Source of the DNA: Pseudidiomarina donghaiensis
GTDB taxonomy: Bacteria > Pseudomonadota > Gammaproteobacteria > Enterobacterales > Alteromonadaceae
DNA length: 64,000 nt
Assembly: GCF_900116895.1 (NCBI RefSeq)
Contig: NZ_FPCF01000001.1
Span: forward strand, 1-64,000
Direction: 5' to 3'
Shown here piece after piece: positions 54,385 to 63,454 of this stretch. Within the stretch, counting starts at the first letter, position 1. Every line of letters starts with the position of its first letter. The notes below the pieces were generated by a model, which had not been told where the DNA came from, searched no databases, and was given only the letters and a program-made list of their open reading frames with translations. The position numbers and the translations under genes were made by a program.

Positions 54385-55436
54385 TCATCAGGGTCGGGTA
54401 GCGCGACACTAATGCCGATAAGCCGAACACCGCGATGATCACGGCGCTCCCAGGCTTCGCGCAATAAATGATAAAACAAGCTGGGCGATGCGGTTTGCAG
54501 CGTGCGCGACACCGTGGTTTGTTGAAAGTCGCTAAATTTAAGCTTCACGGTTTGGCTTTTTATATGCGCTTGCTGCCAGCGTGTTACCCGTAAGCGTTTT
54601 TGCAGCTGCGGTAACAATACTTCGTCAATAAACTGCTCGACTTGCCGCAGCTGGTGCATGTCTTGCGGTAAGGTTTCTTCAACCCCAACACTTTTACGTA
54701 CGCGCTCGGTAACAATTTGGCGCGGGTCGTGCCCTTGGCAACGCTGGTATAGCAGCCAGCCCGATTTGTCACCCAACAGCTCTTGAAGTTTGGGCAGCTC
54801 GCATTGCTGAATGTCATGCCCAGTAAAATAGCCGGCGTAATTTAATCGCTCTAAGCTTTTAGGGCCAACCCCCGGAATACGCTTCAGTTGCAGTCGGCCA
54901 ATATAGTCAACAACCGCATCTGGCGGCACCACAAACTGGCCGTCGGGCTTGCGCTCCTCGCTGGCTATTTTAGCCACCATTTTTTGATTGGAAATGCCCG
55001 CCGAAGCGGTCAACCCCATACCTCGTAACCGGTGCCGAATGCTTTCCATGGTCACACTAGCACTGCCGTGGTATTGCGTGTTGTGGGTTAAGTCCAGGTA
55101 AAACTCATCAATAGAGGCTGGCTCAACCAGTTCGGTGGTTTCTAGCAACACCGCAAGTACCTGCCTTGAAAGTTCGCGGTAGTACCCGTGGTCGGGTGAC
55201 ACAAAATGCAAATTCGGGCATAAACGCCGGGCGTGGGCTCCGCTCATGGCACTGCGCACACCAAATTGTCGCGCTAAATAGTTCGCCGTTGCCACCACGC
55301 CACGCTCTCCGCCGCCGCCCACGGCAAAAGGCTTATTGCGTAAGCTGGGGTCGCGCAAAACTTCAGCGCTGGCAAAAAATGCATCGAGATCCAATAAAGC
55401 AATTTTTCGCGTATTTAAATCTGTATTTTCTGACAT
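54354..55436 (-). CDS. dinB: DNA polymerase IV (Y-family)
   Basis: This 360-aa protein has Y-family motifs: ALLDLDAFFASAEV (metal Asp), PASIDEFYLDLT (SIDE), the helix-hairpin-helix KRIPGVGPKS, and the little-finger domain. The C-terminus ends in LQLELELE, a plausible clamp-binding tail. It copies damaged DNA with low fidelity and is normally under SOS control. Confidence 0.95.
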   Translation of the reverse strand: MSENTDLNTRKIALLDLDAFFASAEVLRDPSLRNKPFAVGGGGERGVVATANYLARQFGVRSAMSGAHARRLCPNLHFVSPDHGYYRELSRQVLAVLLETTELVEPASIDEFYLDLTHNTQYHGSASVTMESIRHRLRGMGLTASAGISNQKMVAKIASEERKPDGQFVVPPDAVVDYIGRLQLKRIPGVGPKSLERLNYAGYFTGHDIQQCELPKLQELLGDKSGWLLYQRCQGHDPRQIVTERVRKSVGVEETLPQDMHQLRQVEQFIDEVLLPQLQKRLRVTRWQQAHIKSQTVKLKFSDFQQTTVSRTLQTASPSLFYHLLREAWERRDHRGVRLIGISVALPDPDDQLQLELELE

Positions 55437-55528
55437 AGCACGGAAGTGTTTAACCTTGGACGGAATCTGGCTATAATCGCAACAACGAAACGAGCAAGCA
55501 AGCTCATCAGCTTATACAGGAGTCCACT

Positions 55529-55954
55529 GTGAACGTACTGAAAGTCGTAAAATCTAGCCGTGTTTGGGTTGCTGCAATGGCTTTAGCAGTTGGTAGCGCT
55601 AGCGCCAGCATGATGCCGCAACAAAGTAATGATGACATTAAAGAGCGTATTGCTCCAGTTGCACAAGTGCGTGTTGCTGGTGCTTCAGCTGCAGCAAGTG
55701 GTGATACTGGTGGTGCACGTTCAGGTGACGCGGTATACAACAAATTTTGTGCTGCTTGCCACACGTCAGGTGTGCTAGGCGCACCTAAATTAAATGATGC
55801 AGCAGATTGGGAGCCGCGGTTAGCGCAAGGCATGGATACTGTGCTTAAGCATGCTATTGAAGGCTACAACGCAATGCCACCAAAAGGCACTTGTAACGAC
55901 TGTAGCGATGAAGAAATTCAAGCTGCAATTGACTACATGATTGCTGAAATCTAA
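55529..55954 (+). CDS. Cytochrome c5-family protein
   Basis: It starts at GTG 55529 with CAGGAG upstream. The 141-aa protein has a signal-like N-terminus (VWVAAMALAVGSASA), an Ala-rich linker, and one c-type heme site, CAACH, in FCAACHTSG. The axial Met is in NAMPPKGTCNDCSDEE. The second Cys pair is the c5 hallmark. It is a periplasmic electron carrier and may serve terminal oxidases. Confidence 0.93.
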   Translation: MNVLKVVKSSRVWVAAMALAVGSASASMMPQQSNDDIKERIAPVAQVRVAGASAAASGDTGGARSGDAVYNKFCAACHTSGVLGAPKLNDAADWEPRLAQGMDTVLKHAIEGYNAMPPKGTCNDCSDEEIQAAIDYMIAEI

Positions 55955-55989
55955 GCGATTTCTAACCAATATTCATAGTGCTTATGATG

Positions 55990-56015
55990 AAAAAAACCGC
56001 TGCGGCGGTTTTTTT
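55990..56015. terminator. Rho-independent terminator after cytochrome c5
   Basis: AAAAAACCGC and GCGGTTTTTTT form a stem around TGCG with a strong T-run. It is 36 bp after the cytochrome gene stop. Confidence 0.92.
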
Positions 56016-56187
56016 ATGCCTGTAATTTGACCAAAGTACTTTTCTAATGCGCTTATGAAAGATATACTCAGGCGTTAGTTTTACTAAAAGTTTACATTGT
56101 TTTTAGCACAAACGTCAGTATAGGTTTGTTCAAATAACAAACAATGCAATACTCAGAATATAAAATAAAATTATAAAAAAACAGAAC

Positions 56188-58806
56188 ATGCGACAGCGTC
56201 ACGAAGCTGAAACCAACGAGCTGCATCAAAAACAGCAGCAAGAAATTGCGCGCCTGCGCAAGGCTGTCGCTCGTCTGAAAGACCTCACCACCAAGTATCG
56301 CCAGTCTGAAGTTATTCAAAAAGCTTTGTTTAAAATTTCAGAACTTGCTTCGTCGGTTACCGACATGGAGCAATTTTATCAATCGGTGCACGCCATTATT
56401 GGCGACCTTATGGTGGCGAAGAACTTCTTTATTTGTTTGCATGACCAGGTTGAAGACACGGTTCGTTTTGTTTATTTCGTTGATGAATATGACGACATAC
56501 CATCGCTAAAAGCTATTCCAGCTGAATTATTGGGCAAGGGACTCACCGGCTATGTCATGCGTACGGGTAAACCGTTTTTGTATGATGAAGAAATCTTTAA
56601 TCGGTTGCGCGATAGCGGCGAAATTCGCGATTTAGGGGCCGCTCCGGTTGACTGGTTAGGCGTACCATTGCACTCGGATAGCCGAGTTATTGGTGCCATG
56701 GTAGTACAAAGTTATACCGAAGACGTTCGCTACAGCGAAGCTGACAAAGAACTGTTCATGTTCGTTTCGCAGCATATTGTTAACGCCCTTGAACGGGTGC
56801 GGCAGCGTGAAATGATGCAAGAGGAAATTGCGCACCAAACGGCCAAGCTACGCCAAATTAACGATGATTTGAAATCAGAAATTTCCGAGCGCGAACGGGC
56901 TCAACAGTTGAGTACCGTATTGTTCGCCATCTCTGAGGTAACCAACACCTCTGACTCAATTCAAAGCTTCTACCAGCAGCTGCATCGGCAAATTGGCCAA
57001 CTTATTAACAACGATAACTTTTTCGTGGCGCTGCTTGATGACGAGCGAAAATACCTAGAATTTCCGTACTATGTCGATGCTTTCGACAATAACTTGCAAA
57101 AAAAGCGGCCGTTGGCGCGCGGTATGACCGAGTATGTTATTCGGCACAAAAAACCAGTATTTATTGACGCCGATATGTATCAAACCTTGGTCAGCTCAGG
57201 CGAAGTTGAAGACGCGACCAGTTACTACGGTACCCAGCCAACACAGTGGCTAGGCTCACCATTGGTGGTTGATGACGAAGTTATTGGCGTGCTGTCGGTG
57301 CAAACCTACACCGGCGAAGTAGCCTATAAACAAGACGACTTAGAATTGTTGAACTTCGTTTCGCAACACGTTGCTGTGGCGATTGAGCGACGCCGTAACG
57401 CGGAAGAAGTACGTCGTGTAAACGCGTACCTAGAACGGAAAGTTGCAGAGCGCACCGAAGAACTGGTGAACGAAATTGAGCGCCGTAAAAAAGTTGAAGA
57501 AAAACTGTTTTATGATGCGCACCACGATGCCCTCACCGGCCTACCGAACCGCTCCATGTTTACTGAGCGTCTGCAACAAACACTCAAACACAAACGTCGT
57601 TATCCGCATCACAATTTCGCCGTGTTGTTTGTAGATCTAGATCGGTTTAAAGATATCAATGACACGCTAGGCCACTCTGCCGGTGACGAATTCTTACTTG
57701 AAGCCAGCCGTCGTATTGGTGAGTGTATTCGTGACAATGACACCGTAGCCCGGTTAGGCGGCGACGAGTTCGTTATTTTATTGGACATGATCCGTCATGT
57801 CGACGACGCTAAAGACATTGCCTCACGCGTGATTGAGAAAATGAAGCAGCCTTTTGTGTTTGGTGAAAGCGAACATTATTCCGGTGCTAGCGTTGGTATT
57901 GCCGAGTGTAAGTCACGCAATGACTCTGCTGAACGTTTATTGCGCGACGCCGATGCGGCTATGTATCAAGCGAAAAGCATGGGGCGTGGTTGTTATGTGG
58001 TGTTTGACGAAAGTATTCACAAAGATCTTGTCGCCTCATTACACCGTGAAACAGAATTACGACATGCGCAATTTGACCAAGACTTTGTGCTGCAGAAATT
58101 TAATGTATTTGAGCTGAACAAAAATCAAGCCGTGGCGCAAGAACTGCTGCTGCGTTGGCAACGTGATGACAGCTTGCTGCCGGCCGACCGGTTTTTAGCC
58201 ATAGCGGAAAAAACCGGCATGACCATGGCGCTTGACCAATGGATGCTAACCCGCTGTTGCGAGCTGCTCGCGGAAGACGAAAGTACCTTGCCGGTTTATG
58301 TCAGTATTTCTGCGAAACACCTGTTTAAGCTGGCCGATGTTAAAGCCTTGCAAGAAATTATTGTTAGCTCAGGTGTGGCACCCGAGCGGCTTATTCTTGA
58401 ATTCAGCGAAACCGAGCTGAACGATAACTCAAAACGTCAGCTGAGTTGTTTACGTCAGCTTGCAGACTTTGGTGTGGGCCTTGCGCTTAATGAGTTTGGG
58501 CGCAGCGCCGGTGCACTCCAATATATTTTGAATTACCCGTTTACTCACGTGAAGCTAGACCCACGTTTTGTGGCTGATATAGCCACCAGCCAACGCGCAC
58601 AAACCATGGTGCGTAACGTGGTTCATTTATGTCGCGACTTAGGCATTGAAATAGCCGCCGCAGGAATTGACTTTGCCGACCAGCAAAAAGCCTTGGTGCA
58701 TAACGGCGTCAATTTAGGGCAGGGAATACTGTTTGGAGAACCCGAACAGGTAAAGTCACTTTCTCAACAACAGCCGACGCAAGCGCAGTCGGCGGGCACC
58801 GCATAA
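56188..58806 (+). CDS. GAF-GAF-GGDEF-EAL signalling protein with degenerate EAL domain
   Basis: This 872-aa protein starts with a coiled coil, then two GAF sensor domains (about 40-205 and 235-405), a coiled coil and a GGDEF domain (LGGDEFVILL intact, with LDRFKDINDTLGHSAGDE), so it likely makes cyclic di-GMP. The EAL domain keeps ELLLRW, ETEL and KLDPRFV. However, the DDFG metal loop is NEFG, the asparagine of the N-x-S motif is Ser (VSISAK), and the late catalytic Glu is missing (AAAGIDF). The phosphodiesterase is therefore probably inactive. The start has a weak ribosome-binding site. Confidence 0.92.
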   Translation: MRQRHEAETNELHQKQQQEIARLRKAVARLKDLTTKYRQSEVIQKALFKISELASSVTDMEQFYQSVHAIIGDLMVAKNFFICLHDQVEDTVRFVYFVDEYDDIPSLKAIPAELLGKGLTGYVMRTGKPFLYDEEIFNRLRDSGEIRDLGAAPVDWLGVPLHSDSRVIGAMVVQSYTEDVRYSEADKELFMFVSQHIVNALERVRQREMMQEEIAHQTAKLRQINDDLKSEISERERAQQLSTVLFAISEVTNTSDSIQSFYQQLHRQIGQLINNDNFFVALLDDERKYLEFPYYVDAFDNNLQKKRPLARGMTEYVIRHKKPVFIDADMYQTLVSSGEVEDATSYYGTQPTQWLGSPLVVDDEVIGVLSVQTYTGEVAYKQDDLELLNFVSQHVAVAIERRRNAEEVRRVNAYLERKVAERTEELVNEIERRKKVEEKLFYDAHHDALTGLPNRSMFTERLQQTLKHKRRYPHHNFAVLFVDLDRFKDINDTLGHSAGDEFLLEASRRIGECIRDNDTVARLGGDEFVILLDMIRHVDDAKDIASRVIEKMKQPFVFGESEHYSGASVGIAECKSRNDSAERLLRDADAAMYQAKSMGRGCYVVFDESIHKDLVASLHRETELRHAQFDQDFVLQKFNVFELNKNQAVAQELLLRWQRDDSLLPADRFLAIAEKTGMTMALDQWMLTRCCELLAEDESTLPVYVSISAKHLFKLADVKALQEIIVSSGVAPERLILEFSETELNDNSKRQLSCLRQLADFGVGLALNEFGRSAGALQYILNYPFTHVKLDPRFVADIATSQRAQTMVRNVVHLCRDLGIEIAAAGIDFADQQKALVHNGVNLGQGILFGEPEQVKSLSQQQPTQAQSAGTA

Positions 58807-58813
58807 CCTCAAG

Positions 58814-60826
58814 TTAGTCTTCCATGGCTTTGCGCAATAACGCTAAACCGCTCGCACGTGCTGTTTCACGGGCTTGTTCGTTGGCTTTGGCTTGCTCTTC
58901 CCACTCTAAGTCATCTTGCGGTAGCTCGTACAAAAACCGGCTTGGTTCAGGCCTTACAACGTCACCGTATTGGCGGCGCTCTTTCGCCATAGTGAAAATA
59001 AGTGACTGCTGCGCCCGCGTAATGCCCACATAGGCCAACCGCCGCTCTTCTTCAACCATGTTATCGTCAATGCTTGACTGGTGTGGCAGTATGCCTTCTT
59101 CCATGCCCACCATGAATACATGTGGAAACTCCAGGCCTTTAGAGGCATGCAACGTCATCAGCTGTACTTGATCACCTTGCTCTTCTTCTTCGTTGCGCGA
59201 CAACATGTCGCGCAGGCACAGCTTGGCAACCGCTTGCTCAAGCGTGACCGGTTCATTGTCATCGTCACCCTTAAGCATTTCGCTAACCCAACGCATTAAC
59301 TCGCTCACGTTCTTCCAACGCATTTCGGCAGCACTCACACTAGGGCTGCTTTCATAAAGCCATTCCTCATAGCCAATCAGTTTTAATAAGTCGAATAAAG
59401 CGCCGGTGGCTTCTGGCGTGTGGTCGCAGCGCCGTGCGGTACGCTTCATGAAGTCGACAAAATACTGCACCGACTGAAATTCTCGTGCGCCTAAACGTGT
59501 TTTTAATGCTTGGTGATCAGCCGCTTCATACAAACTAACATGTAGCTCGTGAGCTAACTCGCCAATACGTTCAACCGTATGCGGGCCGATGCCGCGCTTC
59601 GGTACGTTGATAATACGAATAAATGCAGTGTCATCACTGGGGTTTACCAGTAACCGCAAATACGCCATCACGTCTTTTACTTCTGCTCGAGCAAAAAAGC
59701 TTTGCCCACCGGTCATACGGTAGGGAATACGGTTGCTCATGAGGGCTTTTTCAAAAATGCGAGCCTGGTGATTACCGCGATATAGAATTGCGAATTGATG
59801 GTAAGGCGTGCGCTCCAAAAAGCGTCGGCGGACAATCTCTGCTACCACACGTTCTGCTTCATGCTCTTCGTTGCGGCCATAGATAACCCGCAGGGGAACA
59901 CCATATTCCATTTCAGAAAACAGCTTCTTGTCGAATACGTGCGGGTTGTTTTCAATTAAAATATTAGCAGCTTTAAGAATACGCCCATGCGAGCGATAGT
60001 TTTGTTCGAGCTTAATGACTTTTAGCGCCGGGAAGTCACGTTGTAACAGCGCTAAATTTTGTGGCTGCGCACCGCGCCACGAATAAATGGATTGGTCGTC
60101 ATCGCCAACCACAGTAAAGTTAGCGCGCGTGCCAACCAGTAAACGCACCAGTTCGTACTGGCTGGTATTCGTGTCTTGATATTCGTCCACCAACAAATAG
60201 TGAAACTTCTGTTGCCAACGCTCGCGGGCTTTTTCATCAGCCTTGAGCAATAACGTTGGCAGTAAAATTAAGTCGTCAAAGTCTATCGCGTTGCAGGCTT
60301 TCATATTTTGCTGGTAACGCCGATAGAACTCGGCAAACATTTGCTCATCTGCTTGCTTCGCCTGTTCAAGCACTTGGTCTGGACTAAGCATGGCGTTTTT
60401 CCAGTTGCTAATTTGGCTTTGTAGCAACTTTAATAAATTCTTATCACCATCAAGCTCTGGTTCAGTAAGTGCCTTTAATAACGCAAACGAATCTTGATCG
60501 TCAAATAGCGAAAAACCGGCTTTCATATTCAAGCTTTTCACTTCTTTACGAATAATATTCAAACCTAACGTATGAAAGGTGGACACGGTAAGCCCACGCG
60601 TATACTGGCGGCCCAAAGTTTGGCCAACACGCTCTTTCATTTCACGTGCAGCTTTGTTGGTAAAGGTTACCGCTGCAATGTGCCGCGCTTGATAGCCACA
60701 GCGCTGAATAAGATGTGCAATTTTTTCGGTAATAACGCGCGTTTTGCCACTACCAGCGCCCGCCAGAACCAGAACTGGCCCTTCAATCGCTTTGACAGCT
60801 TCTTGTTGACGCGGGTTTAACAACAT
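58814..60826 (-). CDS. rep: ATP-dependent DNA helicase Rep
   Basis: This 670-aa UvrD/Rep-family helicase has a Walker A ([12 protein letters not shown]), a QQEAV Q-motif, DEYQDTN (motif II), [14 protein letters not shown] (motif III), QNYRS (IV), [16 protein letters not shown] (V) and [10 protein letters not shown] (VI). The length and the [11 protein letters not shown] start fit Rep better than UvrD. It clears proteins ahead of replication forks. Confidence 0.95.
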   Translation of the reverse strand: MLLNPRQQEAVKAIEGPVLVLAGAGSGKTRVITEKIAHLIQRCGYQARHIAAVTFTNKAAREMKERVGQTLGRQYTRGLTVSTFHTLGLNIIRKEVKSLNMKAGFSLFDDQDSFALLKALTEPELDGDKNLLKLLQSQISNWKNAMLSPDQVLEQAKQADEQMFAEFYRRYQQNMKACNAIDFDDLILLPTLLLKADEKARERWQQKFHYLLVDEYQDTNTSQYELVRLLVGTRANFTVVGDDDQSIYSWRGAQPQNLALLQRDFPALKVIKLEQNYRSHGRILKAANILIENNPHVFDKKLFSEMEYGVPLRVIYGRNEEHEAERVVAEIVRRRFLERTPYHQFAILYRGNHQARIFEKALMSNRIPYRMTGGQSFFARAEVKDVMAYLRLLVNPSDDTAFIRIINVPKRGIGPHTVERIGELAHELHVSLYEAADHQALKTRLGAREFQSVQYFVDFMKRTARRCDHTPEATGALFDLLKLIGYEEWLYESSPSVSAAEMRWKNVSELMRWVSEMLKGDDDNEPVTLEQAVAKLCLRDMLSRNEEEEQGDQVQLMTLHASKGLEFPHVFMVGMEEGILPHQSSIDDNMVEEERRLAYVGITRAQQSLIFTMAKERRQYGDVVRPEPSRFLYELPQDDLEWEEQAKANEQARETARASGLALLRKAMED

Positions 60827-60956
60827 GGCTTAGCGTTACCTTTTATTGACATGAGCAGACGAAACACCTGCGGTGAAGCGGCAGATTTTACCGCAAACTC
60901 CTGCTAAGCTAAAAGGCAATTACTGATTAACTTGAAATTAGCGGTGGATATTGATC

Positions 60957-61196
60957 ATGGACGCAAAAAAAATTGAAGATATAGCTCGTCAAATTAACGA
61001 CAGCATTCCTGCAGGCGTAAAAGATTTTGCTGGTAGTTTAGAGCAGCGTATTAAAACTATTTTACAGCAACAATTAGGTAAGCTCGACGTCGTGACGCGC
61101 GAGGAGATTGACGTGCAGCAGCAACTGTTATTGCGTTTACGCCAACGCGTAGAACACCTTGAGCATGAGCTAGAGGCAATGAAAAAAGAAGACTAA
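60957..61196 (+). CDS. ubiK: UbiK (YqiC/BMFP family) ubiquinone-biosynthesis accessory factor
   Basis: The start is ATG 60957 (MDAKKIEDIARQINDSIPAG). This 79-aa protein has an amphipathic N-terminal helix and a C-terminal coiled coil (LLLRLRQRVEHLEHELEAM), the two parts of the BMFP fold. UbiK helps the aerobic ubiquinone complex. The 3' end overlaps the convergent lipoprotein gene by 4 nt. Confidence 0.93.
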   Translation: MDAKKIEDIARQINDSIPAGVKDFAGSLEQRIKTILQQQLGKLDVVTREEIDVQQQLLLRLRQRVEHLEHELEAMKKED

Positions 61197-61897
61197 TTGC
61201 ATTGCGCCCAAGTGGTGTTCATGCTGACAGGAACAAACTCTGGTAGTGCATCGGCAGCATTTTCAAGGCGTTTAGTATACTCACTTAGTGCCAATTCATT
61301 GCGAAGAATAGCGTTAACATCGCGGTTAATAAAATACCCAAGCTCGCCTACCTTGTACATCGGCGACCCTTTGGTTTCTCGCACTAAGCTTGTTGCATTG
61401 CCATTGATGGCAGACAAGCAACAGTTTTCTAAGTTATTAACCATGGTTCGAATAATTGAGTCGGGAACCTTCATATTCTCAGGATCACGGGAGAAGCGAC
61501 GAAGCCCTTCAATTTTTTCATAAGCGTCGCTGACGCTTACCATGGCTTCTCTAAGTAAGGCTACTGTCTCATGGGCTAAAGCTAGATTGAGCTCACTCAG
61601 TATGCTACGGCTCGTGGTCGCTTCGTGCAGCGGAAACACACTGCGATTAAGGTTTAGTTCACGCCACTGTTCATTCAGGTAACGTAAGGTAGCGGTTTCA
61701 GGCGCCTCTAACTTTTCAAGCGCAAGCAGTTGTTCGGCAAAGCGGCATACGCGATCATGACTTTTTGCTTGATCGCTGGCTGGCTGTGTATTTGGTGTTG
61801 CTGCTGTAGGCGAGCTACTGTCAGTGCAACCAGTAAATAGAATGAGAGCAAAAGAATACAGACTTACCTGCCAGAGATGCTTAATTAGCAAACTCAA
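61193..61897 (-). CDS. Hypothetical lipoprotein (234 aa)
   Basis: A signal peptide ends in the lipobox FTGC (Cys24), then comes a Ser/Thr/Pro-rich linker. The mature domain is mainly helical, with three Cys (RVCRF, NCCLS and a final QCN). I recognise no family. It is single and convergent with ubiK. Confidence 0.75.
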   Translation of the reverse strand: MSLLIKHLWQVSLYSFALILFTGCTDSSSPTAATPNTQPASDQAKSHDRVCRFAEQLLALEKLEAPETATLRYLNEQWRELNLNRSVFPLHEATTSRSILSELNLALAHETVALLREAMVSVSDAYEKIEGLRRFSRDPENMKVPDSIIRTMVNNLENCCLSAINGNATSLVRETKGSPMYKVGELGYFINRDVNAILRNELALSEYTKRLENAADALPEFVPVSMNTTWAQCN

Positions 61898-62035
61898 TCT
61901 CCTTGTGTGCGTTAAGCTTTATCGCCCGAGTGTAACACTGACTTTACGCAAAAAGCACCTGCATAACTAGAATTATTCAAGCGGAATTCATACTATGGGT
62001 TTCGCGTAACAAATCTTCATTTAAGGAGAACAAAA

Positions 62036-62776
62036 ATGGCGCAGTGGTTAACCGGTGAAGTGATTGAGAATTACGCATGGAACCAAGAGTTGTTCAGTTT
62101 GCGTGTACGTACACAGCCGTTTGAATTCATTGCTGGCCAGTTTGTTAGGCTTGGCCTACCGCATGAAGGTGGGCGCGTGCAGCGCGCGTATTCATTGGTC
62201 AATGGCCCCGATGAGCATGTCCTCGACTTTTTAGTTAACCGTGTACACGACGGTTTATTCTCTCCGCTGCTGCATGACTTGCGCGCCGGCCAAACCATTG
62301 AAGTATCACAACCGCCCAGTGGGTTTTTCACCCTAAATGAAGTACCAGACGGTGACAGCTTATGGCTTATTTCAACCGGTACTGGCATTGGCCCGTATTT
62401 ATCTATGCTCAGTACCGATATTCCATGGCAGCGCTTTAAACGCATTCACTTAGTGCATGCCGTGCGTTATTCGGCCGACCTAGCCTATAACGAAAAAATT
62501 CTACAGTGGGTAGCGGAACACCCCGGCCAGCTTACCTATCAACCCGTAGTAAGCCGCGAAGATCACGCTGGTGCATTACGTGGCCGTATTCCGGCGCTTA
62601 TTCAACAGGGCGACTTACAGCGCGCCGTAGGCGATATCTTAGACGAACGCGCCCAGGTCATGCTATGTGGTAACCCAGACATGATTCGTGATGCCAAAAC
62701 AGTGCTCGCCGATAGGGGACTTGCCAAGAATTTACGACGCAAACCCGGCAACGTCACCATGGAACATTACTGGTAA
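62036..62776 (+). CDS. fpr: Ferredoxin/flavodoxin-NADP+ reductase
   Basis: This 246-aa protein starts at ATG 62036 with AAGGAG upstream. It has an FAD-binding barrel (RAYSLVNGP in place of RxYS, and GFFTLNEVP), an NADP domain (LISTGTGIGPYLSML, VHAVRY, CGNPDMIRDAK) and the typical C-terminus (NVTMEHYW). It transfers electrons between NADPH and ferredoxin or flavodoxin. Its last 34 bp are repeated at 63336-63369. Confidence 0.95.
   Translation: MAQWLTGEVIENYAWNQELFSLRVRTQPFEFIAGQFVRLGLPHEGGRVQRAYSLVNGPDEHVLDFLVNRVHDGLFSPLLHDLRAGQTIEVSQPPSGFFTLNEVPDGDSLWLISTGTGIGPYLSMLSTDIPWQRFKRIHLVHAVRYSADLAYNEKILQWVAEHPGQLTYQPVVSREDHAGALRGRIPALIQQGDLQRAVGDILDERAQVMLCGNPDMIRDAKTVLADRGLAKNLRRKPGNVTMEHYW
62743..62776 (+). 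repeat. 34-bp direct repeat, copy 1 (3' end of fpr)
   Basis: It begins ACCCGGCAACGTCACCATGG and ends at the fpr stop codon. It is identical to 63336-63369. The offset between copies is 593 bp, and the segment between holds one lipoprotein gene. Confidence 0.95.
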
Positions 62777-62783
62777 ATAGACT

Positions 62784-63314
62784 ATGCACAAAATTTTATT
62801 AAAGATGTTTGCACTATCCGTTGTTGTAGCCGCAGCAGCAGGCTGCTCTCAACCCGTGGACATTCAAGCGAGTAAACAGAACTTTATTGAGCACCAAGAG
62901 AGCTTTGACCGTCTATCAAATGTTGCTTGTACCTTTGCAAATTCAAATGATATCGATTTCTTCCGTTACCCATTAGATGTTCAGGGCGAGAAAGCGGAGG
63001 CTTTTAAGTCGGAGTTTGATGAGATTGAGCATTTATTGGATACAGTAAACTCAGAACTGGTCGTAATCCGAGACTTTGATGATTACCACTGCGAACTATT
63101 TGTAATCATAAACGGCACATCATTTCTCGGTGAAGGAAGCAGTTTGAAGTATAAAATTCAGCCGGTGGATCTGGGGAATTATGAGTACACGGACGACTTT
63201 TTTAGCGAAGAGAGCAGGTTATATCGCGAAGCAAATCGCGCACGAGGTGAGGATGTAAAGTTCTCAATCGAACTAGAGAACGGCTGGTACCTTCAGTACC
63301 ACTTATATCCATAA
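62784..63314 (+). CDS. Hypothetical lipoprotein between fpr-end repeats (176 aa)
   Basis: The start is ATG 62784, 7 nt after the fpr stop. The signal peptide ends in AAAGCS (lipobox Cys21). The mature part is acidic, with two further Cys (VACTF, YHCEL), and ends in the strand YLQYHLYP. No family is recognised. The gene is bracketed by exact 34-bp repeats of the fpr 3' end, so it looks like an inserted cassette. Confidence 0.75.
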   Translation: MHKILLKMFALSVVVAAAAGCSQPVDIQASKQNFIEHQESFDRLSNVACTFANSNDIDFFRYPLDVQGEKAEAFKSEFDEIEHLLDTVNSELVVIRDFDDYHCELFVIINGTSFLGEGSSLKYKIQPVDLGNYEYTDDFFSEESRLYREANRARGEDVKFSIELENGWYLQYHLYP

Positions 63315-63335
63315 TTGCGTCGAGTGTATTAAAAC

Positions 63336-63369
63336 ACCCGGCAACGTCACCATGGAACATTACTGGTAA
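63336..63369 (+). repeat. 34-bp direct repeat, copy 2 (duplicate fpr 3' end)
   Basis: It is an exact second copy of 62743-62776, including the fpr stop codon TAA, but without any preceding fpr sequence. It ends 85 bp upstream of yifB/comM. Confidence 0.95.
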
Positions 63370-63454
63370 TTCGTACACCGAAATACGTGGTTGTTATCCG
63401 TCGAATTGTTGGTGCTCACGCTACACTCTAATTTTTCAGCGAGGGAGAGTGAGC

